From: Saccharimonas sp963550135
Lineage (GTDB): Bacteria; Patescibacteriota; Saccharimonadia; Saccharimonadales; Saccharimonadaceae
Length of the DNA stretch: 24,825 nucleotides
Direction of reading: 5' to 3'
Assembly: GCA_963550135.1 (NCBI GenBank)
Contig: CAUVBP010000013.1
Coordinates: forward strand, 1-24,825
In this document: piece after piece, positions 1 through 5,954 of the stretch
How the letters are laid out: each line of letters starts with the position of its first letter
How positions within the stretch are numbered: position 1 is the stretch's first letter
Program-made: the position numbers and the translations under genes
The notes under the pieces: model-generated
Databases searched by the model: none
What the model was told of the DNA's origin: nothing
The model's input: the letters and a program-made list of their open reading frames with translations, nothing else

Positions 1-20
1 AGGGACGCAATCTCATTCAT

Positions 21-55
21 GTTTTACACATAGACTTAACGTCGCACAATGTCCG
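21..55 (-). repeat. Left provirus repeat, dif-like attachment site
   Basis: This is a 35-bp direct repeat of 4456-4490 with one difference (T at 36, C at 4471). On the minus strand its core reads TGTGCGACGTT, then ARGTCT, then ATGTGTAAAAC, an 11+6+11 layout like dif. Ungapped against E. coli dif, I count 5 of 11 matches in the XerC-like arm (shared GTGCG) and 7 of 11 in the XerD-like arm. The single difference lies in the six-base centre. The repeat is plain in the sequence; the XerCD role is inferred. Confidence 0.7.
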
Positions 56-149
56 GTACAAAAATATTTAATGTCGTATAACAGATATAAATTAAAAGAA
101 AAGCGTCGCACAATATTTAGAAAAAATAATGTTGTAGAATAAACTATAG

Positions 150-155
150 TATACT
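150..155 (+). promoter_or_regulatory. Putative -10 box for a leaderless DUF2726 mRNA
   Basis: TATACT ends 6 nt before the ATG at 162, so transcription should begin at or next to that ATG. An ATG at 156 directly abuts the box and would lie upstream of a normal start point, so 162 is the preferred start. The spacing matches the host promoters elsewhere in the window. Confidence 0.5.
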
Positions 156-161
156 ATGCTT

Positions 162-710
162 ATGGAAATAATAATAGTATTTTTGATTATTATAATAACA
201 ATAATCATAATTAAAACAAATAAAAATACCGTCAAAAACTACGCGAACAAAGAATATAAATACATAAAAAAAGAATGCGTAATGACACAAAATGAGTTAA
301 ATTTTTATGAAACATTATGCAAAGCAGTAGACGGCTGCAAAATCATACCACAGGCACACCTAAGTATGTTTTTAAATCATGAAATAAAAGGACAAAACTG
401 GAGCGGGGCATTTTCAAAAATTAATGGTAAATCAGTAGATTTTCTCATTTGCAGTAACAGCATGAAACCTATAGTGGCCATAGAACTTGATGACAGCACG
501 CACAACAGCCCTAACCGACAAAAACGAGATATGTTTGTTAATTCAATTATAAACAACGCAGACATAGCTTTATTGCGATTTGAAGAAGGTAAATGGAACG
601 ACAAAATTATCAAGCAAAAAGTTGCTCAAGTTTTTCAAACTCATGCATCTGTAAATACTGATTTTCAAAGGTCAAAGAATGCAAATCAGGATCAAGGGAT
701 AAGTTATTAG
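162..710 (+). CDS. Membrane-anchored DUF2726 protein (phage accessory gene)
   Basis: This 182-residue protein starts with a very hydrophobic, isoleucine-rich helix (about residues 1-18), then a basic stretch, then a soluble domain. The domain carries DUF2726 hallmarks: LNFYETL at its start, FSKINGKSVDFLI in the middle, then AIELDD and a DxFVNSI segment ending in an LLRFE-like strand. DUF2726 is thought to have a restriction-endonuclease-like fold, and the VDF...IELDD residues could form such a site; activity here is not shown. It is the only plus-strand gene of the provirus and overlaps the 3' end of rep tail to tail by 101 bp. I infer an accessory 'moron' gene, perhaps for superinfection exclusion or defence. 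The start at 162 follows from the -10 box; a start at 156 is possible. Confidence 0.75.
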   Translation: MEIIIVFLIIIITIIIIKTNKNTVKNYANKEYKYIKKECVMTQNELNFYETLCKAVDGCKIIPQAHLSMFLNHEIKGQNWSGAFSKINGKSVDFLICSNSMKPIVAIELDDSTHNSPNRQKRDMFVNSIINNADIALLRFEEGKWNDKIIKQKVAQVFQTHASVNTDFQRSKNANQDQGISY

Positions 711-1326
711 CTTCATTATAATACTTAACTGGCTTTTTCAGATTTTTTGACGCCCAGTAACGACGACGGTTCGACACAAGAACCATATCTTTAGTTATAT
801 ACTTACAAACATAAGCAGCAACTTTTTGTTTATCATCATCTAAATATTGCATGTTAGTGAAACCAAAACGAAACGACGTTAAATTATAAACACGACGATT
901 ATTTTGAATAACGTTAGTTTTCTTTATCAAACCTGGATAATTTGACATAACAGCATGAAAATGTATAGCGCCATCTTTATGTTTTTCTGGAACTATAACG
1001 TATTTCATCATATTCTCAGATTTTCGTTGCTGACGAGACAGCCATGACTGCATTTTAAAATAACATGCATTTAAATCATAACGGTTAACTTTTTTAGGGT
1101 TAAAAGTAAAAGTAACAAACATATCAAAATCGTTCGATAAAATATAATCAGAAACCATCATACGACTACGACGCACAGAGCGTGCGATATCAAGCTCCTG
1201 AGAGCGATTATCTTTACCTTTTTTACTAGAAGCAGTAGAATAGCGTGCTTTAGGAAATTTAAAAACAGTTAATTTATACATTGAAGGATATTCCTTTACG
1301 ATATTATTAATAAAACTATCATTCAC
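610..1326 (-). CDS. rep: Rolling-circle replication initiator (gene II position)
   Basis: This 238-residue protein has the three HUH-endonuclease motifs in order. Motif I is a hydrophobic strand ending FVTFTFNP (about 70-77). Motif II is IHFHA with H122 and H124 as metal ligands, with E114 just before. Motif III is AYVCKYITKD with Y172 as the likely nicking tyrosine and K175/K179 nearby. Rep proteins of this kind nick one strand at the origin and start rolling-circle synthesis of phage ssDNA. The start is GTG, preceded by AGGGGTG. The gene follows the hairpin-rich intergenic block, as gene II does in M13. Only one clear catalytic tyrosine is seen. Small plasmids and microviruses have similar Reps, so phage assignment rests on the neighbours. 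Confidence 0.85.
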   Translation of the reverse strand: MNDSFINNIVKEYPSMYKLTVFKFPKARYSTASSKKGKDNRSQELDIARSVRRSRMMVSDYILSNDFDMFVTFTFNPKKVNRYDLNACYFKMQSWLSRQQRKSENMMKYVIVPEKHKDGAIHFHAVMSNYPGLIKKTNVIQNNRRVYNLTSFRFGFTNMQYLDDDKQKVAAYVCKYITKDMVLVSNRRRYWASKNLKKPVKYYNEANNLSLDPDLHSLTFENQYLQMHEFEKLEQLFA

Positions 1327-1364
1327 GTTACACCCCTATAAAAGTATGTTAAATGTCCTATTAT

Positions 1365-1500
1365 CGAGTAGCCCGCTGCGCGGGCTCCCGCACACAAAAA
1401 TAATTAATTTTAAACGGCTAGGCGCGCTTGCCAGGGCTTAATGGTTTGCCCGCTGCGCGCGCCAGCCGACACACGCGACAAGCGGTGTCGGCTCAAATTA
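1365..1500. other. Phage intergenic region: GC-rich hairpins, candidate origin and packaging signal
   Basis: The 180 bp between zot and rep have no gene but three GC-rich inverted repeats in otherwise AT-rich DNA. AGCCCGC/GCGGGCT lies at 1370-1386 with a 3-nt loop. GGCGCGC (1421-1427) pairs with GCGCGCC (1457-1463) and encloses GGGC/GCCC (1434-1451). AGCCGACAC/GTGTCGGCT lies at 1464-1493 with a 12-nt loop. CCCGCTGCGCG occurs in the first and second structures. Filamentous phages keep their plus and minus origins and packaging hairpin in such a block before gene II. No nick site can be assigned by eye. Confidence 0.65.
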
Positions 1501-1506
1501 GCTAAA

Positions 1507-2187
1507 TCATTTATGATACCTCCTCTTTTGCTGATTCACGATAAAGTTAACATTCTGGTTAGATTGACGATTATATTCATAATTACGTAAAATCTTTTGA
1601 TATGTATCATATCGCGAATAATAAACATCATTATGTTTAAATACTTCTGTCCTAATTTTGTCCATCTGATATGTATAATCAGATTTATCTAACCTGATAC
1701 TCTCACCGTCATAAATCGTATTAACCTGAATTCTTCCAATATTCCGACAGCTTACAACCTCTTGTACCTGTTTGCGTATTGAAATGTCTAACTCATTCCA
1801 TATCTGACTTGAAAACACGATACGACGCCTATCCTTACGTTGCTGCGATATTGACGTTAAGACATCAATAGGTATTCCTGTTTTTGAATTAAACATCAGA
1901 TGAGCCTCGTCTAAAACGACTAAAACGCCATTTTTACCATTTTGAAACTCTAAGGCCTGAGAAACTCTTTGGTCATTTTCAAGAAATACATAATTTATAT
2001 TATTGAGCTTAACGTTAGAAAAAATAGCACAACTTGGATACTCTTGCTTTAAATCGTAAACGTATTTAACCATAGAAAGTGTTTTGCCTTTACCTTGACG
2101 GCCAATATAAACACGGCTGCCAACTGGGAACAAACCCTTTTCAGGCCTCGTGTAATGTTTAATAAAAGATTTCCAATCAATTATCAT
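1507..2187 (-). CDS. zot: Zot/gene I-family phage assembly ATPase
   Basis: This 226-residue P-loop protein has Walker A GRQGKGKT (residues 29-36) and Walker B VLVVLDEAH (about 88-96), followed by the ISQQRKDRRRIVFSSQ segment typical of Zot-like ATPases, with SSQ in the sensor region. Gene I proteins power extrusion of filamentous phage through the envelope. The usual C-terminal membrane segment and periplasmic tail are missing or very short. In a host with one membrane and no secretin, a periplasmic tail would have no partner. The gene overlaps the upstream VI-like gene by one base (TAATG), which suggests translational coupling. Confidence 0.85.
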   Translation of the reverse strand: MIIDWKSFIKHYTRPEKGLFPVGSRVYIGRQGKGKTLSMVKYVYDLKQEYPSCAIFSNVKLNNINYVFLENDQRVSQALEFQNGKNGVLVVLDEAHLMFNSKTGIPIDVLTSISQQRKDRRRIVFSSQIWNELDISIRKQVQEVVSCRNIGRIQVNTIYDGESIRLDKSDYTYQMDKIRTEVFKHNDVYYSRYDTYQKILRNYEYNRQSNQNVNFIVNQQKRRYHK

Positions 2188-2459
2188 TACTTAACTCCAA
2201 AAACTGGAATTTTACGCAAAACCCAAAGTGCTATTTTATAAATCGGCTCAAATGCAAATATTGCAATAATCATGGTTACGGAAATGAAAGCTAAAGACGG
2301 AGACATAATATACTTATAAACGCCTACAAATTGACTTAAAATATTAACCAATAAATCTGTAGAATCAATCAGAACCTGAGGGGTCGCTGGTAAATCTGGC
2401 ATAACTAAGAAAATAGCAAGGATTAACGCAACACCAGCCGTTAAAATCCAAACGATCAT
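2187..2459 (-). CDS. Small multi-helix membrane protein, gene VI-like minor coat candidate
   Basis: This 90-residue protein is nearly all hydrophobic. Helices are visible at about 2-22, 35-50 and 53-75, and it ends in a basic tail WVLRKIPVFGVK. It sits between the III-like gene and zot, exactly where M13 has gene VI, a small coat protein that with pIII caps the virion. It overlaps the upstream gene by 4 bp (ATGA) and the next by 1 bp. The assignment rests on position and hydrophobicity, not on a recognised motif. Confidence 0.7.
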   Translation of the reverse strand: MIVWILTAGVALILAIFLVMPDLPATPQVLIDSTDLLVNILSQFVGVYKYIMSPSLAFISVTMIIAIFAFEPIYKIALWVLRKIPVFGVK

Positions 2460-3550
2460 GCTTCCACAACCTCATTAAATTTTTGCTTTAATAAATAAAC
2501 CAACGATAAAACAAAACCTACACGCGCAACTGGCATAACCGTATTCCAAATCAAAGGCGCAGACTCTTCAAGAGCACCGATACGCAAACAAACGCTATTT
2601 TGTGCAATTAAATTTGAAACACAAACACCCTTGCAAAACTTATTATTTGAATTAAAGGTACAGTGCCATTCACTCATATCATCAGCACTAATAAAACCAG
2701 AAAACGCACCAAGAGTTTTTGAAAAAAACTCAAACGGAAATAATAAAAAACCTAATTTTTTCGTCAAAGTCACTGACAAATCGTCATAAGCTTTTTTAAA
2801 AATATTGTCATCTCCTGGAATAAATATATGGCTTAAAAATTCTAAAAGTCTTTCAAAAACAGAAACAATACCATGGAATAAACCCTCTACCGTATTCTTA
2901 AAACCATCAAAAATATTACTCATCCAACAAGCAACATCATGAAACTGACAGCGCTGAACAGCATCGCCGACCGGGACAGTACCACCAGAAAAATTATCAC
3001 CATGATAATCTTCAGGAAAAATTACACGTTTTTTAGTGTAAAGACCAACAATCGAATAATATTGTGCAGATAGCTGAAAGTTATACGTACTAACATCAGA
3101 ATAATCTGAAAGGCATAAAGACAAAGTTAAATTATCACCACATTTATAAATACCAAACGACATTCTCGCAGTACGTACAAAATCGAAAAAATAATAGTTT
3201 GTCTGTTTATCATATTTTAATTCAATATCTGAATCTTTATCAATAAAAATAAACTCGATATGAGACGTTTCGTCAGCGTTTGAGTTATTGCGAACTACAA
3301 AAAACGAATCATTTTTAATACCATTTTCTACAAATTGAATATAACGCTCATAAGTTTGCTTAGAAAGGGACCTATCACGTTTTATCTTTTTCTTATCAAA
3401 AACAAAATTAACATCATAAGGCGGATTTTTCATACGCCAGGAAGCACGTTTAAAATTTATTGGTTCAGCAGCGCGCGCCGGTAGTGGAACGACTAATAGA
3501 GAAACGAAAAATACTATTGACAGTACTAATGGTAAACTAAAACGCTTCAT
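2456..3550 (-). CDS. Gene III-like minor coat / adsorption protein
   Basis: This 364-residue protein has a signal peptide (MKRF, a hydrophobic core, then PLPARA with likely cleavage after residue 27) and a hydrophobic C-terminal segment (about 335-355) followed by the basic tail KQKFNEVVEA. Between them is an exported domain of about 170 residues rich in charged and aromatic residues, then a cysteine-containing region (CQFHDVACW; HCTFNSNNKFCKGVC) that probably forms disulfides. A signal peptide, large ectodomain and C-terminal anchor match pIII, which attaches to the receptor and is held at the membrane until release. Receptor-binding parts of pIII diverge fast, so lack of recognisable similarity is expected. 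It overlaps both neighbours by 4 bp. Confidence 0.75.
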   Translation of the reverse strand: MKRFSLPLVLSIVFFVSLLVVPLPARAAEPINFKRASWRMKNPPYDVNFVFDKKKIKRDRSLSKQTYERYIQFVENGIKNDSFFVVRNNSNADETSHIEFIFIDKDSDIELKYDKQTNYYFFDFVRTARMSFGIYKCGDNLTLSLCLSDYSDVSTYNFQLSAQYYSIVGLYTKKRVIFPEDYHGDNFSGGTVPVGDAVQRCQFHDVACWMSNIFDGFKNTVEGLFHGIVSVFERLLEFLSHIFIPGDDNIFKKAYDDLSVTLTKKLGFLLFPFEFFSKTLGAFSGFISADDMSEWHCTFNSNNKFCKGVCVSNLIAQNSVCLRIGALEESAPLIWNTVMPVARVGFVLSLVYLLKQKFNEVVEA

Positions 3551-3651
3551 CTATCGCCTCGACGCGCACCGCTAAGCCAATAAATCGCATAAATAGCAAT
3601 TATACAAAACAGCCAAAAAGCACTTAATTTAATTAAAAACTCAGACATCAT
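3547..3651 (-). CDS. 34-residue phage membrane peptide (gene VII/IX-like)
   Basis: This tiny ORF encodes a short amphipathic start (MMSEFLIKL), one membrane helix of about 19 residues (FWLFCIIAIYAIYWL) and a basic tail SGARRGDR. Its ATG overlaps the stop of the upstream 50-residue gene (ATGA), and its own stop overlaps the III-like start (ATGA), so it appears translationally coupled at both ends. Size and place resemble the M13 VII and IX minor coat proteins, which start virion assembly. A second in-frame ATG follows at 3648. Confidence 0.65.
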   Translation of the reverse strand: MMSEFLIKLSAFWLFCIIAIYAIYWLSGARRGDR

Positions 3652-3800
3652 ACTTTTTTACCAAAAAGAATTTTATGTAAATAATCAAGAATAAACTTCA
3701 AACCACCAAGTAGACCAATCAATGGAGCATAAGCGATAAGTAGCTCTCTCACCATCTTTAAAATCTCATTACTAATAGCTAAAACTGATAAATTTTCCAT
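3648..3800 (-). CDS. 50-residue phage membrane protein
   Basis: The ORF starts just after the terminator that follows the major coat gene. The protein has a soluble N-terminus (MENLSVLAISNEILKMVREL), a hydrophobic helix centred on IAYAPLIGLLGGLKFIL, and a basic end HKILFGKKV. Its stop overlaps the start of the 34-residue gene. A small minor coat protein is the likely role, from context only. No clear Shine-Dalgarno site is seen, so it may depend on read-through of the terminator hairpin. Confidence 0.6.
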   Translation of the reverse strand: MENLSVLAISNEILKMVRELLIAYAPLIGLLGGLKFILDYLHKILFGKKV

Positions 3801-3810
3801 AAACTATAAA

Positions 3811-3830
3811 GGGGAGGGGGAATCCTCCCC
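3811..3830 (-). terminator. Intrinsic terminator after the major coat gene
   Basis: On the minus strand GGGGAGG, loop ATTCCC, then CCTCCCC is followed by TTTATAGTTT. It lies 7 bp after the coat stop and before the minor coat genes. M13 has a terminator in the same place, after gene VIII, which makes coat mRNA abundant and limits downstream expression. Confidence 0.75.
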
Positions 3831-3836
3831 AACCGG

Positions 3837-4016
3837 CTATTTAACCCTTACCTTACCGCGCACAGCAGCATTGATAGCACGACCAGCTATACCAAGCCCA
3901 ATCATTGCGCCAAGCAGGATCGCAACACCGGCAAAATTTGACGAGATTACACCCCAAGCACTTTTAAAAACAGCACCTGCAGTAGTAGCGTCAAAAAATA
4001 CCAAACTTTCCGGCAT
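3837..4016 (-). CDS. Major coat protein candidate (gene VIII-like)
   Basis: This 59-residue protein has the plan of a filamentous-phage major coat protein: an N-terminal part with a few acidic residues (MPESLVFFDATTAGAVFKSA), a central hydrophobic helix (FAGVAILLGAMIGLGIAG, about 28-45) and a basic C-terminus (GRAINAAVRGKVRVK) to contact the DNA. No long signal peptide is seen, as in Pf1-like coats that insert with little or no processing. A strong site AAGGGGG lies 7 nt before the ATG, and a possible -10 box TATAAA lies at 4033-4038. A terminator follows at once. Confidence 0.8.
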   Translation of the reverse strand: MPESLVFFDATTAGAVFKSAWGVISSNFAGVAILLGAMIGLGIAGRAINAAVRGKVRVK

Positions 4017-4135
4017 TTTATACCCCCTTAAATTTATAACCCGCTTGAGTTTTTTGACATCGCTAGTTGGTCACCAAATATCTAAATTGTTAGGGAACTA
4101 TAATTTTTAAATTACTATCTAGTTCGCGCTTTGTT

Positions 4136-4381
4136 CTATTGAGCAAATGTAACAGGTTGTGTTAAATCATCAGCGAGCATAAGTATCGCTTTGTCTTTTT
4201 TCTCAGGCTTAAACTCAATGGTAAAAACTTCACCTTTAATTAAAAGCTCTAAAACTAAACGATCATATTTAACAACTTTTCCAGAATCATCTTTAAATTG
4301 ACGCTCATCAAAATAAAGACGAGAAATACGCGATTTTAAATTATCTAAGGTTCCCGACAGAGCAGTAGTTGGTAATGACAT
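4136..4381 (-). CDS. First phage gene, possible ssDNA-binding protein (gene V position)
   Basis: This 81-residue soluble protein has alternating hydrophobic/charged strands (KYDRLVLELLIKGEVFTIEF), as in a small beta-barrel, and no membrane segment. In M13 gene V, the ssDNA-binding protein that coats progeny strands, comes just before the coat genes; here it is the first gene of the operon. Position and composition suggest that role, but no diagnostic motif is visible. The ATG at 4381 is chosen because GGAGG lies 5 nt upstream; an in-frame TTG at 4393 would sit on that site. Confidence 0.6.
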   Translation of the reverse strand: MSLPTTALSGTLDNLKSRISRLYFDERQFKDDSGKVVKYDRLVLELLIKGEVFTIEFKPEKKDKAILMLADDLTQPVTFAQ

Positions 4382-4414
4382 AATTGCCTCCAAAATTAAA
4401 TTAATTACAAAAAC

Positions 4415-4443
4415 AACATAATCTAATTTGAAATAAAAGACAA
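4415..4443 (-). promoter_or_regulatory. Putative promoter of the phage structural operon
   Basis: On the minus strand TTGTCT (4438-4443), a 17-bp spacer and TATGTT (4415-4420) lie upstream of the first phage gene, just inside the right repeat. The spacing is ideal but the hexamers are only moderate matches. Confidence 0.35.
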
Positions 4444-4455
4444 TAGAGAAGTCAC

Positions 4456-4490
4456 GTTTTACACATAGACCTAACGTCGCACAATGTCCG
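4456..4490 (-). repeat. Right provirus repeat, dif-like attachment site
   Basis: This is the second copy of the 35-bp flanking repeat, identical to 21-55 except C at 4471. Only one copy belongs to the phage circle, so the element is about 4,435 bp. Host-like sequence follows on the right. An extra partial copy, CGTCGCACAAT, occurs inside the element at 104-114. Confidence 0.7.
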
Positions 4491-4984
4491 TTTTACGTCT
4501 TATAATCTATGTTGTCAGGATAATTAATTATACGTTCGCAAATAATGATTTTGTTTGATATAAGCCGCAGCTTATTAATCTTGGTCTATAAATGGGGAGC
4601 TTTAGTCGCGCTACTAGAGTTATCTTTTTTTACTTTTACATTTACATTTTATTCGCTATATAAAAAATACCGCCAACCAGCAATTCTATAGATATAAGTC
4701 CACGCACTCGAAAACAAACTCGAAATTTAGATTGTAGTAATTAGCACATGTTTATAGACTTAAGTTATCCACAGAAAAAATCTCAGCATTATGAGAATAA
4801 ATTTGCATTTCTTCAAAAATATTGTCCCCTACTACTTTTCTCGCCTCACCTGCTTTATTTGACTTTTTGCATTTTCAATATTTTAATATAGTTTTTTTCA
4901 CCTAGCCTATTTAGCTGTTTAATAGAACAAAAGTAGAACATGACCCACCAGTGCAGGGGTAACCTTCTACCTAAAGTCTCTTCC
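4491..4984. other. AT-rich intergenic region between provirus and ftsQ
   Basis: About 490 bp without a convincing gene on either strand. It holds one perfect DnaA-box sequence and several A/T runs. No strong terminator for ftsQ was seen. The AT-rich composition runs past the right repeat up to about 4,950, so part of it may be older mobile DNA. Confidence 0.5.
4765..4773 (+). promoter_or_regulatory. Single DnaA-box-like site
   Basis: TTATCCACA matches the E. coli high-affinity DnaA box exactly. It stands alone, with no box cluster or dnaA/dnaN nearby, so it is not evidence for oriC. Confidence 0.35.
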
Positions 4985-5935
4985 TCATTTATAAAAAGCC
5001 CGCCTACTCACCCGCACATCAATGTACTCTGCAGCTACTCCTCTGCTAGTCAAATAGCGGATGGCACGCACCGCGTCTTCGACTTGGCCAGCCGCTGGGC
5101 GGTCAACTGTCATTTTAATCGAGTACCCCACCCCGTCGAGACTGACTAGCACCTGGCGAGTAGTACTAGCCGGCAGAATCATTTTATTAACAGTAAGATT
5201 GTTTTCTTTGAAATGTCCCACAACCTTACCGATAAACTGCAGAAAACGGCCGCTAATTACTGAATTACCAACGCTTGCACGAATTCCAGTTTGATCCTCG
5301 ACGGCGATAACTGACGTGCCGAGGATATTACGTTCAAATACTACACCTGTGCTATCAACGTAAGCTTTCATATTACCAGACTGCCAATAAACCACTGGCA
5401 AGCGCAAATTAACCGAAAAATCGGCCAACCAGAGAGCACCTTTAGCTGGCGGCGACACGCTAGACACTTCTGGGTATCTACTTTGAATGGCCCGGCTAAG
5501 ATTATTAGCATTGATATTTACAGCCAGCCGCTCGAGCGGATTAGCAGAGAGGTAATCTTGTATGGCCGCTGCATAATCGCGGGCGGCAGTCTGTACTTCT
5601 GGATCGTTACTGGTGCCGACAATTTGCACTTTCGGCTCGACAATAATCTGAGTAAGCAGCCACCCCAAACCAGCAATTAGCACTAATGCGCTAATCAACG
5701 CTAAGCGGATAGAGCGGCGTTTGCGCTTCAGATTGTGCGCCTGTACGCGCGGCGATTGCAAGCTAGCCGATTGCTCATTAGGACTAGACACCGAGGAAAT
5801 GAGACTGCCAGTCAAGGTACGATTACGCCGAAATAATGTTCCCGCACTAAGCGAGTTATCATCAACCACAGCACGGCGCCGCACAGGCTGTGCGGCGCGA
5901 CGTGATTTAGATTTTTTCGATCTCATACCAAACAT
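4985..5935 (-). CDS. ftsQ: FtsQ/DivIB-like division protein
   Basis: This 316-residue protein is basic at the N-terminus, has one membrane helix (IRLALISALVLIAGLGWLL, about residues 78-96), then a mainly beta extracellular region. The helix is followed by a POTRA-like strand (PKVQIVGTSNDPEV), then YPEVSSV, and a later part with DSTGVVFERN and SLDGVGYSIKM, typical of FtsQ. FtsQ/DivIB links FtsL to the septal synthase. It starts 19 bp after murG. The ATG at 5935 is chosen because the upstream extension overlaps murG and looks unnatural. No good Shine-Dalgarno site is visible; a -10-like box lies 13 nt upstream. Confidence 0.85.
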   Translation of the reverse strand: MFGMRSKKSKSRRAAQPVRRRAVVDDNSLSAGTLFRRNRTLTGSLISSVSSPNEQSASLQSPRVQAHNLKRKRRSIRLALISALVLIAGLGWLLTQIIVEPKVQIVGTSNDPEVQTAARDYAAAIQDYLSANPLERLAVNINANNLSRAIQSRYPEVSSVSPPAKGALWLADFSVNLRLPVVYWQSGNMKAYVDSTGVVFERNILGTSVIAVEDQTGIRASVGNSVISGRFLQFIGKVVGHFKENNLTVNKMILPASTTRQVLVSLDGVGYSIKMTVDRPAAGQVEDAVRAIRYLTSRGVAAEYIDVRVSRRAFYK

Positions 5936-5948
5936 GCTTGTGGTATTA

Positions 5949-5954
5949 ATTATA
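5949..5954 (-). promoter_or_regulatory. Putative extended -10 promoter before ftsQ
   Basis: TGATATAAT on the minus strand gives an extended -10 box at the very end of murG, 13 nt before the ftsQ ATG. It would leave a 5' leader of only about 6 nt. Confidence 0.35.

Larger units (their letters stand above)
21..4490. mobile_element. Inovirus-like (filamentous phage) provirus
   Basis: This AT-rich block is bounded by two copies of a 35-bp direct repeat. It encodes a rolling-circle Rep, a Zot/gene I-type ATPase, a minor-coat-like adhesin with signal peptide and C-terminal anchor, a 59-residue major-coat-like protein and several tiny membrane proteins. On the minus strand the order is V-like, VIII-like, terminator, two small membrane proteins, III-like, VI-like, I-like (Zot), hairpin intergenic region, II-like (Rep), the same circular order as M13. 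No integrase or secretin gene is present. Lack of an integrase and a dif-like repeat suggest integration by host XerC/XerD. Lack of a secretin fits a host without an outer membrane. All core genes look intact. Confidence 0.88.

Noticed and set aside
104..114. Third attachment site inside the provirus
   Set aside because: Only CGTCGCACAAT of the repeat is present, without the second arm, so it is at most a half-site or a Rep/Xer accessory site.
3871..4110. 79-residue plus-strand ORF over the coat gene
   Set aside because: It is the reverse shadow of the 59-residue coat-like gene, which has a strong ribosome site, the right protein plan and a terminator.
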